Shown one piece after another: positions 16,595 to 25,859 of a stretch of 64,000 bases of DNA. The notes below the pieces were generated by a model, which worked only from the letters and a program-made list of their open reading frames with translations, did not search any database and was not told where the DNA came from. Position 1 is the first letter of the stretch. The number at the start of each line of letters is the position of its first letter. Made by a program: the position numbers and the translations under genes. Source of the DNA: Parabacteroides sp. PFB2-10 (GTDB lineage Bacteria; Bacteroidota; Bacteroidia; Bacteroidales; Tannerellaceae); NCBI RefSeq assembly GCF_029893085.1, contig NZ_JARXWI010000008.1, forward strand, positions 124,001 to 188,000, given 5' to 3'.

Positions 16595-16602
16595 TACATT
16601 TG
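16595..16602 (+). promoter_or_regulatory. -7 box for the 16671-20724 operon
   Basis: TACATTTG; transcription would start near 16609, about 60 bases before the first gene. Confidence 0.4.
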
Positions 16603-16670
16603 CTTTCAAGCGGTGAGGAAAGTTTTCAACCGAAGACAAACCGATCCTAAACATTCATAAAGTAAATAGG

Positions 16671-17129
16671 ATGGATAAAGGTATAGAACAATCAATAAGT
16701 AGTAGGCGTGATGCTCTCTATACGCATTACAACCTGCCCGAAGAGGCTCGACAAAAGGCGGAGGCACTCTTCGAACGTATGGAACAGTTCGGACAGCGAT
16801 GTCGCAACCAGGCCGACTTTGAGGAGAAGTTCACCTCCCTCACACTCAATCGCGAGTACAATAATCTCTTCGTTGAATTTACAGCGTATGTAAAACTACC
16901 CGAAGGCACCACCGCTCCCCGGGAGCAAATGAAGCAAAACATGGCGTCAGGGGCTCAATCGGCGGTCTCCCATCAAATCCGTATGGCGGCCCGAGGGGCG
17001 ATTGTCAAGGCGATGCCGGAGGAGATGCACCGGCGATATACCCGTGGCATTTACGACATACCGGTGTTGGGCGATATAGCTTCGGCGTTCAATAGGCTCG
17101 ATATCGTGAAGCGGATCTTTGGTAAATAG
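16671..17129 (+). CDS. Conserved-looking hypothetical protein
   Basis: A 152-residue soluble protein with no signal peptide and no membrane helix. It is largely helical and charged in the first 60 residues (SSRRDALYTHYNLPEEARQKAEALFERMEQFGQRC), with a mixed C-terminal half containing GIYDIPVLGDIASAFNRLDIVKRIFGK. I do not recognise the family. It is the first gene of a predicted three-gene operon with a secreted Big_2 lipoprotein (57 bp gap) and a beta-helix protein, behind an HTCS. A cytosolic partner in a secreted-protein operon is odd. GC content matches its neighbours. Confidence 0.7.
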   Translation: MDKGIEQSISSRRDALYTHYNLPEEARQKAEALFERMEQFGQRCRNQADFEEKFTSLTLNREYNNLFVEFTAYVKLPEGTTAPREQMKQNMASGAQSAVSHQIRMAARGAIVKAMPEEMHRRYTRGIYDIPVLGDIASAFNRLDIVKRIFGK

Positions 17130-17186
17130 GAATAGCCGGGCAATACTACGACAAATAACAATACCCACAATAAATATAGTAGACGT

Positions 17187-19226
17187 ATGAAAAAGAAAAA
17201 CAAGTTTACAAGATTGGCAGCCACTCTATTTATTACGCTGAGTGCCCTATGTATCTTCTTTGTCTCTTGTAGCAAAGATCCGGGACCGGAGATAATAAAA
17301 GTAACGGGCGTAACACTCAGTAAGAGTACACTCGCATTAGTAGAGGGTGAGACCGAAAGTCTCAGAGCTACGATAGCTCCGGAGAACGCGACCAACAAAA
17401 GGTCGACATGGAAATCGAGCGATATGACGGTTGCCGCCGTCGACGCTGAAGGCAAAATTGTAGCCGTAAAAGCCGGCAACGCAACCATTACCGTTACGTC
17501 TGATGACGGATCCAAAACCGCTACCTGCGCTGTGACCGTTAAGGCGGCCACCCTGTCGGTAACGGGCGTAAAGCTCAACAAAGCCACGCTTACCTTAGCT
17601 CAGGGCACGAGTGAAACGCTCACCGCCACCCTGACTCCCGAAAACGCGACCAATAAGAAGGTAAGCTGGAAATCAACCAAGACCGATATCGCCACCGTAG
17701 ACAGCGAAGGCAAAGTGACGGCCGTAAAGGTGGGCGCGGCCTCGATTGTCGTTACAACGGAGGAGGGAGCTAAAACCGATACCTGTACCCTTACGGTGGT
17801 AGCGAAAGCGATAGCCGTAACCGGTGTGAAGCTCAATAAAACCTCCCTCTCGCTGGTGGAGAGCGCGAGCGAAAAACTGATTGCTACCGTTACACCTAAT
17901 GACGCGACCAACAAAACTGTTTCCTGGAAATCAAGCGATGCCTCGATTGCTATTGTCGACGCGGAGGGTCATATCGCTGCCTTAAAGACTGGCAAGGCCA
18001 CCATTACCGTCACCACCGAAGACGGAGGTAAGACGGCCACCTGCGCCGTTACAGTAACAGCGAAAGCGGTAGCCGTTACAGGTGTAACCCTTAACAAAAC
18101 CTCTCTTTCACTGGTTGAAGGCGGGAGCGAAACACTTACCCCCACCGTGGCTCCGACAGATGCGAGCAATAAGAAGGTAAGTTGGAAGTCGAGCAATACA
18201 GCAGTTGCTACAGTGGACAACAACGGTAATGTGACCGCCCTGAAAGCAGGCACGGCCACCATCACCGCCACCACCGAAGACGGGGGCAAGACGGCGACCT
18301 GTGCCGTAACAGTAACAGCGCCGGCCGCGGTTCCGATGTTTAACATCGGAGCGCAAACGGGTGATGGCGGAGACGGCATACTTGACTCGGGAACAATGGA
18401 ATGGGTGAAGTACTCGCTGACCGGTACGAACGGCATGACCTTTACGGGCAAAACGGCCGATATAGCGTGGTTTAGCGATGCGGAGGGAAAGAACACCGCT
18501 ACCGAACCCGTCGGTGTCCGTTTTGCCATCCTTAAATTTCCAGGTGAGAATGACAATATAGTCTCCCTTGGGGCATCCGTCGCCCAAGCCACTCCCGAGG
18601 GAAGCTATTACTTCAGGATCATCATCGAAGGCGTAACCTCGTCCAATGTGGGTGTACTGAAAGTGGGCAAGGCGTGGGAGATGAAAATTAACAACGTAAT
18701 ATGGGCAGCGCGCAACGTCGAAAGGCCCGCATTATTCGTTTCCAATCCCGAAGATACTGGATGGTACTACCAGAGGAATCGTTACACAGGCTGGAGTCCG
18801 ACCGATCCGCTAACCCCATCGCACGACGGAGAGAAATGGAATAGTGTCGTTGATACCAACGACAGTTGGGTGACAAGGAACAACCCCTGCCCTGCAGGTT
18901 ATCGCCTACCGACCTTAGATAATATAAATGCATTATTAGATGAGACCAGTGTTGATCGTAAATGGGTAACACAAAACGGTGTGAAGGGATACAAATTCAC
19001 CGACAAGAAATCCGGCAACACTCTCTTTATACCGGCAGGGGGCCATCGCGATAGGGATGGTAAGCTGTCAAGCCCCGAAGAAGGGCGTTATATGACCTCT
19101 ACGTATGAAGAAGATACTGCGCGGAAGGTATGGAGTACACGGACGCTCTACTTCAATCGCAATGAAATAAGACCGGGATTAATTCGCGAAGCCGTTGCAT
19201 ATACTGTCCGCTGTGTAAAGAAATAA
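17187..19226 (+). CDS. Lipoprotein with four Big_2 domains and a FISUMP-like C-terminus
   Basis: A 679-residue secreted lipoprotein. The signal sequence ends in SALCIFFVSC-SKD, with Cys as the lipidation site. Four bacterial Ig-like group 2 domains follow (about 39-382), each opening VTGVxLxKxxLxL and closing TATCAVTV. A middle domain (about 385-495) is unassigned. The C-terminal 180 residues contain WAARNVERPALF and NPCPAGYRLPT, characteristic of the Fibrobacter succinogenes major paralogous (FISUMP) domain. The four Ig units repeat with an exact 258 bp period at DNA level (17301-18332). Likely a surface-exposed adhesion or scaffold protein. Cotranscribed with flanking genes (57 and 25 bp gaps). 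Confidence 0.88.
   Translation: MKKKNKFTRLAATLFITLSALCIFFVSCSKDPGPEIIKVTGVTLSKSTLALVEGETESLRATIAPENATNKRSTWKSSDMTVAAVDAEGKIVAVKAGNATITVTSDDGSKTATCAVTVKAATLSVTGVKLNKATLTLAQGTSETLTATLTPENATNKKVSWKSTKTDIATVDSEGKVTAVKVGAASIVVTTEEGAKTDTCTLTVVAKAIAVTGVKLNKTSLSLVESASEKLIATVTPNDATNKTVSWKSSDASIAIVDAEGHIAALKTGKATITVTTEDGGKTATCAVTVTAKAVAVTGVTLNKTSLSLVEGGSETLTPTVAPTDASNKKVSWKSSNTAVATVDNNGNVTALKAGTATITATTEDGGKTATCAVTVTAPAAVPMFNIGAQTGDGGDGILDSGTMEWVKYSLTGTNGMTFTGKTADIAWFSDAEGKNTATEPVGVRFAILKFPGENDNIVSLGASVAQATPEGSYYFRIIIEGVTSSNVGVLKVGKAWEMKINNVIWAARNVERPALFVSNPEDTGWYYQRNRYTGWSPTDPLTPSHDGEKWNSVVDTNDSWVTRNNPCPAGYRLPTLDNINALLDETSVDRKWVTQNGVKGYKFTDKKSGNTLFIPAGGHRDRDGKLSSPEEGRYMTSTYEEDTARKVWSTRTLYFNRNEIRPGLIREAVAYTVRCVKK
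17301..18332 (+). repeat. Four tandem 258 bp units encoding Big_2 domains
   Basis: Unit starts at 17301, 17559, 17817 and 18075 with no indels (86 codons each). The sequences have diverged, but units 3 and 4 share long runs near their ends, consistent with recent recombination or duplication. Confidence 0.8.
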
Positions 19227-19251
19227 TTAATGAATAAATAAAACAAACATC

Positions 19252-20724
19252 ATGAAAAAGAGAAGAAACATCATCTTGATAGCCACGGCAGCCCTGCTGC
19301 TGACAGGCTTCACCGCACAGGCACAAGGTCTGGGCAAGTTGGGCAACGCCTTAAAGAAGGCCGCCGAAACGAAGACACAACAGGCAGAATCACCTAATAA
19401 CCCATTAAAACAAAGTAACATGACAAACGCGACAACCATGTATGTAAGCGTATCCACCGGTGCGGGCAGCCGCACCGCCGACGGAACGCAGGAGAAACCC
19501 TACAAAGACCTGCAAGCAGCCATTGACGCCGCCGAAGAGGGCGCATTGATCCGGATTGCCGAAGGCAACTACCTCGGTAAGATGGATCAGGGATTTATCG
19601 AACTCAAAAAGTACCTCGCGCTCGAAGGGGGATGGAACACCGACTTTAGTGAGCGTGACCCCGTGAAACACCCGACCACGATACGTCCGGATGCAGCGAT
19701 TGCCAAGGCGGGCACGGCAGGGGCACACGCCTTGATGGATGTGATCGTAAAGGGCAACCGCGGTGGCACGGTGATGATCGACGGCATGGTGTTCGATATG
19801 GGAGAGTATAACCTCTATTGCCAACCGGTGTACGAGAACCCGGTGGCCTCGGCTCCGGCCGGCTGTGAGACGGGAAGGATTATCTGTGTAGGCGAATCGC
19901 CCTCGGGTGTTCCTACCATGGGTGGCATACCCGGCTCCAGACAGGCTGTCTATGGCGCTGTGGAAGGCAAACTGATCGTGCGCAACTGCGTATTTGCCAA
20001 TGCGGTACACTACGGAATACAGATGGAGAATATCGCCGGAAACTGGGAGTTCTATAACAATATCTTTATCGCCTGTCGCATGGCAGCCTGTGAAGTGCGT
20101 GGCAATGGCGTGGCTCCTGAACATGAGACGACACTCGACTTCCACCACAACACCGTGCTCTTCACCTGGACACGCGACAAACTGCTCGAAGATATGGGCT
20201 ATGGCTTGCGTTATATGACACGCATGAGCTACGATGTACACGATAATATCTTCGGAGGAAATGTCTACGCTGCCCTCGACCGCACCCGCTTCGACAGCGA
20301 CCTCAAACGCGATAAGATACGCAAGACCAATGCGTTCGACAACCTCTTCTTCGCCAACCGCATGGGTGACATCTGTCTTCCTTCGGGTGGTGGCATGTGG
20401 AACTTCCAGTTTGCCAATAACTTCGAAGAGGTGGAACAATTGGAAAAATATGAGAACAACCGTGAAGTGAACGATGCCGAGATGGGAACGCTCTGCAAAG
20501 TGATCAACGAACCCTACCTGAAAGGCTATTTAGGCCTGGAAATGAGCCGTAGCTCGCAGTACAACGAGAACTCGGCCATGAACACCTTCCGTGCCGCGAT
20601 GGGCATGAACAAACAGGGCTCGGAAACCAACCGCGTCTCGATGTATGGTAACCGCTATCCGCTCGCTGAGGTTGGCCAACTCTGGGGCGTTATCCCCGGC
20701 AAAGGAGCACAGACCCCTAAATAA
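19252..20724 (+). CDS. Secreted right-handed parallel beta-helix protein
   Basis: A 490-residue exported protein with signal peptide (MKKRRNIILIATAALLLTGFTAQA). After a low-complexity linker, residues about 62-130 match the start of DUF1565/pectate-lyase-like folds (YVSVSTGAGSRTADGTQEKPYKDLQAAIDAAEEGALIRIAEGNY). Repeating strands with N-rich turns follow (VRNCVFANAVHYGIQMEN, FYNNIFIACRMAACEVRGN, DFHHNTVLF). This is the parallel beta-helix used by polysaccharide lyases and by surface adhesins; I see no convincing catalytic set. It is the last gene of the three-gene operon. The long antisense frame at 19405-20439 is taken as a shadow. Confidence 0.8.
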   Translation: MKKRRNIILIATAALLLTGFTAQAQGLGKLGNALKKAAETKTQQAESPNNPLKQSNMTNATTMYVSVSTGAGSRTADGTQEKPYKDLQAAIDAAEEGALIRIAEGNYLGKMDQGFIELKKYLALEGGWNTDFSERDPVKHPTTIRPDAAIAKAGTAGAHALMDVIVKGNRGGTVMIDGMVFDMGEYNLYCQPVYENPVASAPAGCETGRIICVGESPSGVPTMGGIPGSRQAVYGAVEGKLIVRNCVFANAVHYGIQMENIAGNWEFYNNIFIACRMAACEVRGNGVAPEHETTLDFHHNTVLFTWTRDKLLEDMGYGLRYMTRMSYDVHDNIFGGNVYAALDRTRFDSDLKRDKIRKTNAFDNLFFANRMGDICLPSGGGMWNFQFANNFEEVEQLEKYENNREVNDAEMGTLCKVINEPYLKGYLGLEMSRSSQYNENSAMNTFRAAMGMNKQGSETNRVSMYGNRYPLAEVGQLWGVIPGKGAQTPK

Positions 20725-20784
20725 GATCCCTTCCCCCCTTTTCGCCCTCCAAAGAAAAGAAATGAATTGGGCGAACCCCGGAAA

Positions 20785-20823
20785 CGGGAAAAGCGAACCT
20801 CTCCGGTTAACTGGAGGGGTTCG
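20785..20823 (-). terminator. Terminator shared by the beta-helix operon and lipoprotein gene
   Basis: An 11 bp stem with one wobble (20794-20804 with 20813-20823), loop of 8. On the minus strand it is followed by a short T stretch. It overlaps the stop codon of the minus-strand lipoprotein gene and sits 70 bp after the beta-helix stop, so it may act on both strands. Confidence 0.6.
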
Positions 20824-21307
20824 TTGCGGTTATTATATCTTCCCACTCATTGGTATTTTCAAAAAATTCCGGTTTAGCCAGGATGATCTTCGTGATTTCC
20901 GGACATTCAGGGATATTTATATACATCGTGCCGTAAATGGCATTTTCTGGTATTCTCTTCCCTTCCATACGGATAGTGCATTTTCCATCCGTAGACTTAT
21001 ACGAATAACTGTAGGTATCCGTCAGTTTCACATCCATACCTGTTATCAGGTTGAATATCATACAGGTATCTTCAGGTTTCCCGATAGGAATAGCCCATTC
21101 CGTATCCAGGAAATTTTTATGTTTCAAGGCATTAATTTTACCATTCCGGTAAAAAAAACTACGGAAGGCAGCAATCGCTTCCGGTCCCGATTTGTAAGGA
21201 TCAGGATCCGGTCCGTCATCACTCGAACACGCAGAAAACAAAACGACCGTAATCATGCAGGCCAAACTTATCAGTCTCATTCCTGCGTTTTTTAGTTTAT
21301 CATTCAT
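20807..21307 (-). CDS. Hypothetical lipoprotein
   Basis: A 166-residue protein with a lipoprotein signal (MRLISLACMITVVLFSAC-SSDD). The start may be M1 (21307) or the Met at residue 10. After a short Asp/Pro-rich linker the body is beta-rich (TYSYSYKSTDGKCTIRMEGKRIPENAIYGTMYINIPECPEITKIIL) with no recognised domain. It is transcribed alone, convergent with the beta-helix operon. An envelope location is supported; function is unknown. Confidence 0.75.
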   Translation of the reverse strand: MNDKLKNAGMRLISLACMITVVLFSACSSDDGPDPDPYKSGPEAIAAFRSFFYRNGKINALKHKNFLDTEWAIPIGKPEDTCMIFNLITGMDVKLTDTYSYSYKSTDGKCTIRMEGKRIPENAIYGTMYINIPECPEITKIILAKPEFFENTNEWEDIITATNPSS

Positions 21308-21533
21308 AATAGATCATTTATATTGAAGAAAATCCTTTTTGTTACGGAATTAAAAATGGACGATCGCTGCCGCTTCATATCGTCAGCCTGCAAGGTAATA
21401 ATAATTTCATTATGAAACTTTCGTTAAAAATAAAAGTTTCTCCGGCATGAAACAGAAAAAGGAGTTCGCAATAGTAATAACTGATATACTATTTCAATTC
21501 CATGAGGTTCAATTAGAAGTGCCCAGCAATTAT

Positions 21534-21920
21534 TTACCTCGCCCAGCATTGACTGACTTTGTTTTTAACACCTCTGTAATCTACCAGTTTTATTTTCTTC
21601 TTAGGATAAGTCATGTCAAAGCTTATTTGCAAAGTTTCATCAGGGGGTAATCCTGCAATTTCCATTTTATGCAATAAGGTTTCCTTTAGCAAATCTCCAG
21701 CTAATTCGGATTCGTAAGTATAATAAGTATCCTTACCATCTTCTCCATGCCTTCGAATAAAAATAGAGCCACCACATCTAAATAAATTTTTATTTGTAAA
21801 ATTAGGGTTGTCTTCAATAATTACATCCTTTACTCGCATACCATTAAACATAGCTGGATCTGACAAGATCGTCTTTAACGCCTGCTTCAAATAATGGTCG
21901 TCATAAAAACTGATAAACAT
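21534..21920 (-). CDS. Hypothetical protein, AT-rich
   Basis: A 128-residue soluble protein, MFISFYDDHYLKQALKTILSDPAMFNGM..., with strand-like segments (IIEDNPNF, GSIFIRRHGEDGKDTYYTYESEL, LQISFDMTYPKKKIKLVDY). Nothing recognised. It is isolated between a lipoprotein gene and an M3 peptidase, is clearly more AT-rich than both, and has no clear promoter, which hints at acquisition or a relic of a larger unit. It may be a real orphan gene. Confidence 0.45.
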   Translation of the reverse strand: MFISFYDDHYLKQALKTILSDPAMFNGMRVKDVIIEDNPNFTNKNLFRCGGSIFIRRHGEDGKDTYYTYESELAGDLLKETLLHKMEIAGLPPDETLQISFDMTYPKKKIKLVDYRGVKNKVSQCWAR

Positions 21921-22014
21921 CGAAGTTTCACAAAAATTTGAGAGTTGATCCCCTCCCCGCTCATTTTTCGCATGGCTTCTTGAGAAAAATGGTATAAGAA
22001 AAAAAATAGTTTCT

Positions 22015-22022
22015 TATATTTG
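22015..22022 (+). promoter_or_regulatory. -7 box for the M3 lipoprotein peptidase
   Basis: TATATTTG; transcription would start near 22029, before the preferred start codon at 22062 but after the longer in-frame start at 22020. Confidence 0.5.
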
Positions 22023-22061
22023 CCCGTTAATCATAGATTCCAACTTAAATTTAAACAGCAA

Positions 22062-24176
22062 ATGAAACATGTATTTATGGCTTTAAGTGTAGCGGTTTTA
22101 GCTTGTGCGACTGCTTGTACGGAAAGTAAAGAGCAAACCAATGCGAATCCGTTCCTGTCGGAATACACGACCCCGTATGGTGTACCTCCGTTTGAAGAGA
22201 TAAAACTGGAGCACTACAAACCGGCATTCCTCCAGGGAATGGAAGAAGAAATGGCCGAAGTCGAAGCGATCTGTAACAACAAAGAGGAGCCGACATTCGA
22301 GAATACGATTGTCGCCCTGGATCAAAGCGGTAAGTTATCGAACAAAGTAAGCGCAGTTTTCAGCGGACAGAACAGCGCGAACACCAACGATGAAATGCAG
22401 GCGTTAAGCCGTGAGATGTCTCCTCTGTTCTCGAAACACAGTGATGATATCCGTTTGAATCCGGTCTTATTTGCCCGGGTGAAAGCCGTTTACGATAAAA
22501 AAGAGCAGTTGAATCTCAACAAAGAGCAGGCGAAACTACTGGAAGAGACCTACAAAGGATTTGTTCGCGGCGGCGCCAACCTGCCTGCCGACAAACAGGC
22601 GAAACTGCGCGAATTGAATAGCGAGATCTCTATGCTTCAGTTGACCTTCGGGCAGAATATGTTGCAAGAGACCAATGACTTCCAACTTATCGTGGAAAAA
22701 GAAGAAGACCTGTCGGGATTGCCGGAAAGCCTGATTGCCAATGCGGCAGCCGTAGCCAAAGCAGCCGGTATGGAGGGCAAATGGATCTTCACGTTGCAAA
22801 ACCCCAGTGTGATGCCCTTCCTGCAATATGCCGATAACCGTGAGTTGCGCGAAAAGATATTCAAAGGATACATCATGCGCGGTAATAATAACAACGGAGC
22901 AGACAATAAAAAGGTGGTGGCCGAACTGGTTGCCAAACGCCTTGAAAAAGCAAAACTAATGGGCTACGATACATACGCTGCTTTTGTACTGGAAGAACGT
23001 ATGTCGAAAAATGCTGAAAGCGTATATGCCCTGCTCGATGAGATCTGGCCACCGGCTTTAGCCAAAGCCAAAGAGGAATTGAACGACATCAAGGCAGAGA
23101 TCCGCAAAGAGGGAAAAAGCTTTGAACCGGAAGGTTGGGACTGGCGCTACTATTTCGAGAAAGCCAAGAAAGCGAAGTTCGACCTGGATGAAAACGAAGT
23201 ACGTCCTTACCTGAAACTGGAAAACGTGCGCGACGGTGCTTTCTGGGTAGCCAACAAACTGTATGGTATCACCTTCACGCAATTAGACAATATGCCGTTG
23301 CCGCATCCCGACGCACAGGTATTCGAGTGTAAAGAGAAAGACGGCACGCTGCTCGGGCTGTTGTATATGGACTTCTTCCCGCGCGCAAGCAAACGCGGTG
23401 GTGCCTGGTGTGGCGGTTATCGCTCGCAGACCTACGATGAAGCAGGCAAACGGGTAGTGCCTATCGTAACCAATGTATGTAACTTCAGCCAGCCGGCTGC
23501 CGGACAACCGGCCCTATTGAGCGCCGACGAAGCGGAAACCCTGTTCCACGAATTTGGACACGCCCTGCATAGCCTGTTCCGTGATGTACATTATTATGGT
23601 ATCAGCGGTGTTCCCCGTGACTTCGTAGAACTGCCCTCGCAGATCATGGAGCATTGGGTATTTGAGCCGGAGGTATTGAAACAATATGCCAAACATTATG
23701 AAACGGGTGAAGTGATGCCTGCCGAACTGATTGAAAAACTTGACAAGAGTGGCAAATACGGACAAGGATTCGTCACAACAGAATATTTGGCAGCCTCTCT
23801 GTTGGATATGGATTACCATGTATTGACTGAGATCCCTGCCAACTTCGAGGTGATGGCTTTCGAAAACAAGGTATTAGGCGACCGTGGACTGTTGAAACAG
23901 ATCCCGTCACGCTACCGTACCACCTACTTCAACCACACGATGGGTGGAGGATACACCGCCGGCTATTACAGCTACATTTGGGCAGAGGTACTGGATGCGG
24001 ATGCTTACCAGGCATTTGTTGAAACAGGAGATATCTTCAACCAGGAGGTAGCTTCCAAGTTTCGCAACTATGTATTGACGCCGGGCGGTATCGATGACGC
24101 GATGGATATGTATGTAAACTTCCGGGGCAAACGACCCAATACGGAACCTTTATTGAAGAACAGAGGACTTAAATAA
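22062..24176 (+). CDS. M3 family peptidyl-dipeptidase, lipoprotein form
   Basis: A 704-residue zinc peptidase. The zinc motif HEFGH is near residue 495 with the downstream Glu in the ELPSQIMEHW helix, the layout of the M3A Dcp/oligopeptidase family that removes dipeptides from peptide C-termini. The N-terminus MKHVFMALSVAVLACATAC-TES is a lipoprotein signal, so this copy is exported. I chose ATG 22062 over 22020 because the shorter form starts with the signal and the longer start precedes the predicted transcription start. A second M3 peptidase at 37235-39277 lacks any signal. It is probably single-gene, with a good terminator. Confidence 0.93.
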   Translation: MKHVFMALSVAVLACATACTESKEQTNANPFLSEYTTPYGVPPFEEIKLEHYKPAFLQGMEEEMAEVEAICNNKEEPTFENTIVALDQSGKLSNKVSAVFSGQNSANTNDEMQALSREMSPLFSKHSDDIRLNPVLFARVKAVYDKKEQLNLNKEQAKLLEETYKGFVRGGANLPADKQAKLRELNSEISMLQLTFGQNMLQETNDFQLIVEKEEDLSGLPESLIANAAAVAKAAGMEGKWIFTLQNPSVMPFLQYADNRELREKIFKGYIMRGNNNNGADNKKVVAELVAKRLEKAKLMGYDTYAAFVLEERMSKNAESVYALLDEIWPPALAKAKEELNDIKAEIRKEGKSFEPEGWDWRYYFEKAKKAKFDLDENEVRPYLKLENVRDGAFWVANKLYGITFTQLDNMPLPHPDAQVFECKEKDGTLLGLLYMDFFPRASKRGGAWCGGYRSQTYDEAGKRVVPIVTNVCNFSQPAAGQPALLSADEAETLFHEFGHALHSLFRDVHYYGISGVPRDFVELPSQIMEHWVFEPEVLKQYAKHYETGEVMPAELIEKLDKSGKYGQGFVTTEYLAASLLDMDYHVLTEIPANFEVMAFENKVLGDRGLLKQIPSRYRTTYFNHTMGGGYTAGYYSYIWAEVLDADAYQAFVETGDIFNQEVASKFRNYVLTPGGIDDAMDMYVNFRGKRPNTEPLLKNRGLK

Positions 24177-24184
24177 AACGACAC

Positions 24185-24217
24185 AAAAAACGGGAGGCCG
24201 ATCGCTTCCCGTTTTTT
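24185..24217 (+). terminator. Bidirectional terminator after the M3 peptidase
   Basis: Stem CGGGA/TCCCG extended by A's and T's (24185-24195 with 24207-24217), with a T-run on both strands. It serves this gene and the convergent pncC. Confidence 0.8.
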
Positions 24218-24256
24218 TATCTATTTAAAGTGCGTCATAAGTATGCCTGTCTGATA

Positions 24257-24754
24257 TCAATCCAATAGAAGGGAAAGCAATAAACGCAAGGCTTCGGCAG
24301 TGGCCTGTGACATGACTTGGTGACGGTCGCCTTGGAAATGGAAGCAGGCGGAATGGGTTTGGTCTTTTAGTGCTGCGGCTATCCAGACGGTGCCGACAGG
24401 TTTGTCTGGCGTGCCACCGGTAGGACCGGCAATACCGGAGGTGGCTACTGCGCAGTCGACACCCAAAGCCTCGATAGCACCCCGCGCCATCTGCTCTACC
24501 ACGTCTCGGCTTACGGCGCCATATTGCGCGAGGCTCTCCTCCGAAACGCCCAACAGGCGCTTTTTCACCTCATTGCTGTAAGAAATGATTCCGCCCGCGA
24601 AATAGGCTGAACTACCCGACAGCGAAGTCATCGCAGCCGCGATGCGTCCGCCGGTACAACTCTCGGCCGTGCCCATCATCCAACGCTTAGAGAGTAGTTG
24701 CTCTCCCAACGCTTGGCATAAACTGTCCGGTGTATCGTGAGAAGTATATTCCAT
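24257..24754 (-). CDS. pncC: Nicotinamide-nucleotide amidase (CinA C-terminal family)
   Basis: A 165-residue single-domain CinA_C protein. Family motifs are TAESCTGGRIAAAMT near 30, GGIISYSNEVK near 54 and SGIAGPTGGTPDKPVGTVW near 105. Members deamidate nicotinamide mononucleotide to nicotinic acid mononucleotide in pyridine nucleotide salvage. The MoeA-like N-terminal domain of full CinA is absent, as is normal for PncC. It begins 3 bp after the tsaD stop, so it is cotranscribed with tsaD. Confidence 0.88.
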   Translation of the reverse strand: MEYTSHDTPDSLCQALGEQLLSKRWMMGTAESCTGGRIAAAMTSLSGSSAYFAGGIISYSNEVKKRLLGVSEESLAQYGAVSRDVVEQMARGAIEALGVDCAVATSGIAGPTGGTPDKPVGTVWIAAALKDQTHSACFHFQGDRHQVMSQATAEALRLLLSLLLD

Positions 24755-24757
24755 GGG

Positions 24758-25780
24758 TCAGATCACTACGCGGGAAAAAGGAACAGCATCCATCGGACAG
24801 AAGTCGTTGTCCATGTATTTATAATAGCCGGTAATCGCCACCATGGCGGCATTATCGGTCGTAAAAGCAAATTTGGGAATATACACCTTCCAGCCAAAGC
24901 GTTTGGCATGATCCAGGAAGGCGTCGCGTAAACCGGAGTTGGCCGAAACACCACCGGCCACCGCTACCTCCTTAATACCGGTATCTTTTGCCGCTTTGCG
25001 GAGCTTATCCATCAGGATATCCACCACCGTAGCCTGCAGGGAGGCACAGAGATCCCGCTGGTTCTTTTCGATAAACTCGGGATCCTCTTTCAACGCGTCG
25101 CGCAAGGTGTAGAGAAAAGATGTCTTCAATCCGCTGAAGCTGTAGTCGTAACCCGGAATATGCGGCTTGCTGAAGCGGAAAGCTTTCGGGTTGCCTTCGT
25201 TGGCCAGGCGGTTCACCACCGGCCCTCCCGGATAGCCCAATCCCATCACTTTCGCACACTTATCGAACGCTTCGCCGGCCGCATCATCGATAGTCTGCCC
25301 GATCACCTCCATATCCTTATAGCTATTCACCTTGATAATCTGGGAATTTCCACCCGAAACCAACAGGCAAAGGAAAGGATAGCCGGGCTGGTTATCATCA
25401 TCGGGCGTTTCTTTGATGAAATGCGCCAATACGTGCGCCTGCAAATGATTCACCTCGATCATCGGAATATCGAGTGACATTGCCAGCCCTTTGGCAAAAG
25501 AGGTGCCAACGAGTAAAGAACCCATCAGACCAGGGCCACGGGTAAAAGCGATGGCGCTTAATTCCGACCGGTCGATGCCGGCACGCTTGATGGCCTCGGC
25601 CACCACCGGGATGATATTTTGCTGGTGCGCTCGCGAAGCCAACTCCGGCACGACCCCACCGTATGCCTCATGCACAGCTTGCCCGGCAATCACGTTCGAG
25701 AGCATCACCCCGTCACGAATAACAGAGGCCGACGTATCATCACACGAAGATTCAATTCCTAATATGGTTATATGACGCAT
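24758..25780 (-). CDS. tsaD: tRNA N6-adenosine threonylcarbamoyltransferase TsaD
   Basis: Catalytic subunit that transfers threonylcarbamoyl to A37 of ANN-decoding tRNAs, working with TsaB and TsaE. The ASKHA fold shows ESSCDDTSASV near 10, the iron-binding HLQAH near 110 and SGGNSQI near 136. I prefer ATG at 25780 (MRHITILGIESSCDDT, 340 residues); an in-frame ATG at 25798 adds six residues. It is divergent from tamB and overlaps or abuts no other gene. The 3' end is 3 bp from pncC. Confidence 0.95.
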   Translation of the reverse strand: MRHITILGIESSCDDTSASVIRDGVMLSNVIAGQAVHEAYGGVVPELASRAHQQNIIPVVAEAIKRAGIDRSELSAIAFTRGPGLMGSLLVGTSFAKGLAMSLDIPMIEVNHLQAHVLAHFIKETPDDDNQPGYPFLCLLVSGGNSQIIKVNSYKDMEVIGQTIDDAAGEAFDKCAKVMGLGYPGGPVVNRLANEGNPKAFRFSKPHIPGYDYSFSGLKTSFLYTLRDALKEDPEFIEKNQRDLCASLQATVVDILMDKLRKAAKDTGIKEVAVAGGVSANSGLRDAFLDHAKRFGWKVYIPKFAFTTDNAAMVAITGYYKYMDNDFCPMDAVPFSRVVI

Positions 25781-25830
25781 ATATTCTCCTTTTTTCATGC
25801 AAATTAACGAAATCTATATCGATAATATCG

Positions 25831-25838
25831 TAGATTTG
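25831..25838 (+). promoter_or_regulatory. -7 box for tamB
   Basis: TAGATTTG; transcription would start near 25845, upstream of the proposed ATT start at 25860. Confidence 0.45.
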
Positions 25839-25859
25839 CAGTTAAAATAAGGAAAAGAG

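Noticed and set aside
19405-20439. 344-residue antisense open frame
   Set aside because: Mirror frame of the beta-helix gene, whose signal peptide and repeats are clear; GC-rich codon use often leaves the opposite strand open.
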